A stretch of 64,000 nt of DNA from Terrimonas sp. (GTDB lineage: Bacteria > Bacteroidota > Bacteroidia > Chitinophagales > Chitinophagaceae), in the NCBI RefSeq assembly GCF_003075435.1, contig NZ_QCZJ01000021.1:35544-99543 (forward strand), written 5' to 3'. The position numbers and the translations under genes were made by a program. This document shows positions 61,085 through 64,000 of the stretch, piece after piece; position 1 is the stretch's first letter, and each line of letters opens with the position of its first letter. The notes beneath the pieces are model-generated. The model was not told where the DNA came from. It did no database searches and saw only the letters and a list, made by a program, of their open reading frames with translations.

Positions 61085-62122
61085 TCATCGCCCATTCCCT
61101 CTCACTACATCTGCCCCTTTAACCATATTAATCAGTTTTTGCCTTGATGCCCATCTCGCGGTTTGGCTTAATCCGCAATCCGGCGCAACAGATAACTTTT
61201 CAGCGGGAATATATTGCAGGCATCTTTTTATTCTTTCCACTACATCATCCACTGTTTCTATATAATAGTTTTTTACGTCAATAATACCCACAGCCACATT
61301 CATTCTTTTGGCAAATACTTCCAGCAATTCTATCTCTGCAAATTCACGGTTTGCCATTTCAATATGTATTTCATTTACTTTCAAATCCAGGAAATCCGGT
61401 ATCATGGGTTTTATGCTGCGATAACCCACTGGCCTTCCTTTAAAGTTGCCAAAGCATAAATGAGTGGAGAGATTACATTTGCCAACAACCGGCTCAACGG
61501 TTTCGTTAAAGATTTTTGCAAACCGCTTTGTATTTTCTTTGTAGGCATAGCAGCTCATCGATGGCTCGTCAACTGTGATTTCTGTGCAACCTGCGGCTAC
61601 AAGATCTTCCAGTTCTTTTTGTATAAATGGAAGCAATGCCTGGGTTATCGCGTACCTGTCTTTATACATTTCATTAGGCAATAACCTGCCGCTTAATGTA
61701 TATGGGCCGGGGATGCTGGCTTTAAGCACTGGACCCTGTGGCGCTAATTTTTTTAAGCGCAGGAATTCTTTTACTACGCCCAACCCGTTTGGCGCGGCAA
61801 GCTTTTCGGTAATATTATGTTTGCCACGCTGATCATGAGCCGCGGGTCCAAACTTTCTTGTTTCTGATTCGTTGGGAGAAATGCCTTTAATATAGCCGTA
61901 AAATGACAGGTTAAAATCAAGGCGTGTTTGTTCTCCGTCTGTAATAACATCAAGTCCTGCAGATACCTGGTCGTGTATGGCAGCAATAACCGCGTCATCG
62001 ATCATTTCTTCAATATCTGCAGGGCCAAACCTGGAGAGATGTTGTGAACCAAATTCGAGCCAGCCGGGAAAAGGATAGCTTCCTACTACTGTTGTCCGTA
62101 TGGGTTTTTGCATATCGTTCAT
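61085..62122 (-). CDS. MetE C-terminal-like cobalamin-independent methyltransferase
   Basis: Single-domain relative of the catalytic half of cobalamin-independent methionine synthase. Seen: TIM barrel with the zinc ligands in the MetE order: H221 and C223 (THLCFG), E255 (HIEMAN, matching E. coli Glu665) and C316 (APDCGL). The N-terminal half of full-length MetE is absent, as in archaeal-type MesA and B. subtilis YxjG/YxjH. At 345 residues it fits these. The start abuts the stop of the SIS gene exactly, so it is the third gene of a ROK-SIS-MetE operon. Homocysteine methylation is inferred. Confidence 0.88.
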   Translation of the reverse strand: MNDMQKPIRTTVVGSYPFPGWLEFGSQHLSRFGPADIEEMIDDAVIAAIHDQVSAGLDVITDGEQTRLDFNLSFYGYIKGISPNESETRKFGPAAHDQRGKHNITEKLAAPNGLGVVKEFLRLKKLAPQGPVLKASIPGPYTLSGRLLPNEMYKDRYAITQALLPFIQKELEDLVAAGCTEITVDEPSMSCYAYKENTKRFAKIFNETVEPVVGKCNLSTHLCFGNFKGRPVGYRSIKPMIPDFLDLKVNEIHIEMANREFAEIELLEVFAKRMNVAVGIIDVKNYYIETVDDVVERIKRCLQYIPAEKLSVAPDCGLSQTARWASRQKLINMVKGADVVRGNGR

Positions 62123-62905
62123 TTATTTAGTACCTACATTTTGATATAGTTTTGAAAGCCTGTGCGCGTGTTCATCATACGCACTTTCAAATAAAATTTT
62201 TGCTTTTTCATTGCCGGCAATGCAGCCTGCGGTTAATACTTTGGGTGGCTTACCTGCTGCGGTTAATAATTTCGCAACTTCTGCCTTAATACAGTTCACG
62301 ATTAAAGCACCGCCTACTGTTGATCCGGGTGATACAGGTGTATCCAGCCCGGGCAGATAAACCATCGCGTCTCCTTTTGGCGCGCCGGTATCTAAGATAA
62401 TGTCTGAAAAATCTCCCAGTTTCTTTTCGTCTTTTCTTTTACTGGTTGATGCTGCTGAATGTTGTTGGGTAATGATAGAAACCACCTTGACTTTTTTCTG
62501 CTGAAATATTTCCGCCATTTCAATGGGTACAATATTGCACCCGCTGGAAGAAATGATTAATGCGCTGTCTGTGGGGTCAATATCAAAGTTGCGGAGTATT
62601 CTGTCTGCCAGGCCTTCCACATTTTCCAAAAACATCGCCTGCCGCTGACCATTAGCACCTACTACCAGGTTATGAAAGGTGAGCGACAGTTCAACAATAG
62701 GATTAAAGCCGGGAAAAGAACCATACCTTGGCCACATTTCTTCCACCATAATGCGGCTATGGCCTGAGCCGAATACATGCACCATTCTTCCTGCAAGTAC
62801 AGTACCCGCAAAAAGCTGTGCAGCCTGTTGTAGTGTTTCTTTTTGCGCTTCAACGGTATCTGTAATTTTTCTGCACTGCTGCAAATAGTCATCTATCACA
62901 TCCAT
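62123..62905 (-). CDS. SIS-domain sugar isomerase-like protein (UPF0309-like)
   Basis: Phosphosugar-binding SIS fold. Seen: VHVFGSGHSRIMVEEMWPRYG, the strand-loop-helix signature of the UPF0309 group, then LIISSSGCNIVPIEMAEIFQQKK for the second half, and TGAPKGDAMVYLPG and SPGSTVGGALIVNC near the C-terminus. The length of 260 residues is normal for the group. It lies 12 bases after the ROK kinase and directly abuts the MetE-like gene. UPF0309 proteins are predicted phosphosugar isomerases; no substrate is established. Confidence 0.87.
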   Translation of the reverse strand: MDVIDDYLQQCRKITDTVEAQKETLQQAAQLFAGTVLAGRMVHVFGSGHSRIMVEEMWPRYGSFPGFNPIVELSLTFHNLVVGANGQRQAMFLENVEGLADRILRNFDIDPTDSALIISSSGCNIVPIEMAEIFQQKKVKVVSIITQQHSAASTSKRKDEKKLGDFSDIILDTGAPKGDAMVYLPGLDTPVSPGSTVGGALIVNCIKAEVAKLLTAAGKPPKVLTAGCIAGNEKAKILFESAYDEHAHRLSKLYQNVGTK

Positions 62906-62917
62906 CGCTATACTTTA

Positions 62918-63811
62918 TTATTTTAATGATTTATGTAATGCAAAACCAGCGGCACCTACAGCTCCTGAATATTCATCAAATACTGCCTGTACTACAGGCG
63001 TGCGTACGCCTGAATGCCGCCATTCAAATATATCCATAAATGTTGCCAATGGTTCAAACAAATCTTTGCCTGCGTGCGCAATGCCGCCACCCAGTATAAT
63101 AATTTCGGGAGAAATAATATTGATGAATGCGCAAAGGCTTACCGCCAGTTTTTTTACTGATTGCAGCCATATATAGGTAGCGAGTGTATCTCCATTTTTA
63201 TAGTCCTGAAGTAAATCATAAGTGCTGCTGTATTTTCCGAATGAGCGTTGTTGTATAGTGCAGTCGCCTATCGCGTCCTCCAGGCTTGCAGGCATATTGG
63301 TTACATCTCTTGCATCACTGTCTGCATTAAGCATTACATGACCAAGATGCCCGGCTCTGCTTAATAATCCCTGGTGCAATTCACCATTAATTACCACACC
63401 ACCGCCAACGCCGGTACCAAGGGTGAGCATAATAATATTTCTATAGCCTTTTCCTGCACCGAAGCTTGCTTCAGCCATTAATGCGGCATGCGCATCATTC
63501 AATACCCAGGCAGGTGTATTGAGGTGATCTTCCCAAACAAAATTTTCCAGGCCGGCAAGGCGACCAGGCATTAATACAATACAAGTATTGTCTTTTCCTG
63601 CCAGTCCTGGTGCTGAAAGCCCAACAGGCAACACCGTTGAACCTGCTTTTTGCTGCAATGTTTTTAATATTGCCGAAACATTATTTTTCCAGTTCGCTTC
63701 CTGCTTTTCATTGGTTTGCTGTTGCACGGTTTCCAATACATTGCCTGCATCATCTACCAATACTCCCTTAATGTTTGTGCCTCCAAGATCTATTCCTATA
63801 GCTTTGTTCAT
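62918..63811 (-). CDS. ROK-family sugar kinase-like protein lacking the usual zinc-Cys cluster
   Basis: ROK family (repressor/ORF/kinase), without the N-terminal HTH, so a kinase by layout. Seen: ATP-phosphate motif GIDLGGTNIKGVL (from Gly5), LNDAHAALMAEASFGAGKG with the catalytic Asp, TLGTGVGGGVVINGELHQG, and RAGHLGHVML. At the place of the usual CxCGxxGCxE zinc motif the sequence instead reads TNMPASLEDAIGD, so that cluster is missing; I recall a Bacteroidota subgroup with this SLEDAIGN variant. The length of 297 residues is normal. It heads the ROK-SIS-MetE operon. Substrate unknown. Confidence 0.87.
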   Translation of the reverse strand: MNKAIGIDLGGTNIKGVLVDDAGNVLETVQQQTNEKQEANWKNNVSAILKTLQQKAGSTVLPVGLSAPGLAGKDNTCIVLMPGRLAGLENFVWEDHLNTPAWVLNDAHAALMAEASFGAGKGYRNIIMLTLGTGVGGGVVINGELHQGLLSRAGHLGHVMLNADSDARDVTNMPASLEDAIGDCTIQQRSFGKYSSTYDLLQDYKNGDTLATYIWLQSVKKLAVSLCAFINIISPEIIILGGGIAHAGKDLFEPLATFMDIFEWRHSGVRTPVVQAVFDEYSGAVGAAGFALHKSLK

Positions 63812-64000
63812 CGTTAGATGGTCTGTAGTTTATAGTTTGTAATTTGGATATCAGCTATCAGCTATGGGTTCCTGTGTCATGTCCTGAAAAAAGTAGACAC
63901 TATTACTACTATTACCCTTTTTCTTTTTTTTGTTACTTTTTTTCTTTTTACAATCCACATTTTAATTGTGGATTATTATAAACTTATTTGATTTACAGCT
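63812..64000. other. Terminal intergenic region with repeat words and a possible insertion-sequence end
   Basis: After repeat words (GTTTATAGTTTG, CAGCTATCAGCTATG) the string TCATGTCCTGAAAAAAGTAG appears at about 63879-63898. It recalls, from memory, the ends of IS3-type elements of this group, so an insertion sequence could begin here and run past the window. A pyrimidine-rich tract follows. Then AATCCACA (63952-63959) and TGTGGATT (63967-63974) form a perfect hairpin. No gene is present within the window. Confidence 0.3.

Noticed and set aside
1..64000. CRISPR arrays, rRNA and tRNA genes, prophage or complete defence operon
   Set aside because: No regularly spaced direct repeats, no tRNA-like cloverleaf with CCA context, no rRNA and no phage structural genes were seen on reading the window.

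Overview
The window looks like a chromosomal segment of a Bacteroidota bacterium, most likely family Chitinophagaceae (inference from gene content, not from a marker search). Supporting signs: two proteins with type IX secretion C-terminal domains (chondroitinase-like lyase, M43 metalloprotease), an outer-membrane receptor of the PF14905 type, TonB-domain lipoproteins, Tat-exported Gfo/Idh/MocA proteins, at least nine TAnnTTTG promoters of the Bacteroidota sigma factor, and almost no Shine-Dalgarno sites. I see no rRNA, tRNA, CRISPR array or intact transposase.

Layout. 0-4.4 kb: polyprenyl synthase, amino-acid permease, acyl-CoA-dehydrogenase-like flavoprotein. 4.5-12.4 kb: a sugar-oxidation neighbourhood with a thioredoxin-like protein, a GMC dehydrogenase and its small subunit, a DUF1080 3-keto-glycoside lyase/hydrolase, galactokinase, a Gfo/Idh/MocA dehydrogenase and a Tat-exported TIM-barrel isomerase/hydratase. 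12.5-15 kb: acyl-CoA-binding protein, sterol-desaturase-like membrane enzyme, bestrophin-type channel. 15-20.5 kb: a secreted family-8 polysaccharide lyase and lepA. 20.5-25.5 kb: an accessory block of small minus-strand genes (DUF6790-like, VOC, MORN repeat, PH-like/SHOCT-like, lipoprotein) with long odd intergenic spacers, a frameshifted minigene and a group II intron remnant. 25.5-37.5 kb: asnB, a WYL regulator, a Tat-exported oxidoreductase, a fused FAD/Fe-S 2-hydroxyacid dehydrogenase, DUF3347, class III aminotransferase, serine hydrolase. 37.6-38.5 kb: an AT-rich orphan, a membrane-anchored PLD-like protein. 38.6-44.1 kb: five minus-strand metabolic genes (M19 dipeptidase, hydroxyacyl-CoA dehydrogenase, fatty acid desaturase, DAO oxidoreductase, CutC). 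44.3-58.4 kb: GH109-like protein, SRPBCC, MFS transporter, MBL hydrolase, aldo/keto reductase, TonB lipoprotein, DUF4197, M43 protease, glutaminyl cyclase, Hsp20, bacilliredoxin, Lgt. 58.5-63.8 kb: TonB-type receptor and a compact ROK kinase / SIS / MetE-like operon.

How the genes fit together. The best-supported theme is oxidative sugar processing: GMC or Gfo/Idh/MocA enzymes can oxidise glycosides at C3, DUF1080 proteins cleave the 3-keto-glycoside, and TIM-barrel partners hydrate or isomerise the product. Several Gfo/Idh/MocA and TIM-barrel members here carry Tat signals, so part of this may be periplasmic. The ROK/SIS/MetE operon at the right edge is a second, less understood sugar-linked unit.

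The intergenic space holds several dispersed palindromic repeat families (long interrupted palindromes near 1.1, 4.3, 28.3 and 33.4 kb; GATAGCT/AGCTATC repeats; GGTTGCAAGTTTCAGG-type repeats), common in this group of bacteria. No single system in the window can be called new with confidence. The strongest candidates for follow-up are the accessory block at 20.5-25.5 kb, the PLD-like membrane protein and the ROK/SIS/MetE operon.
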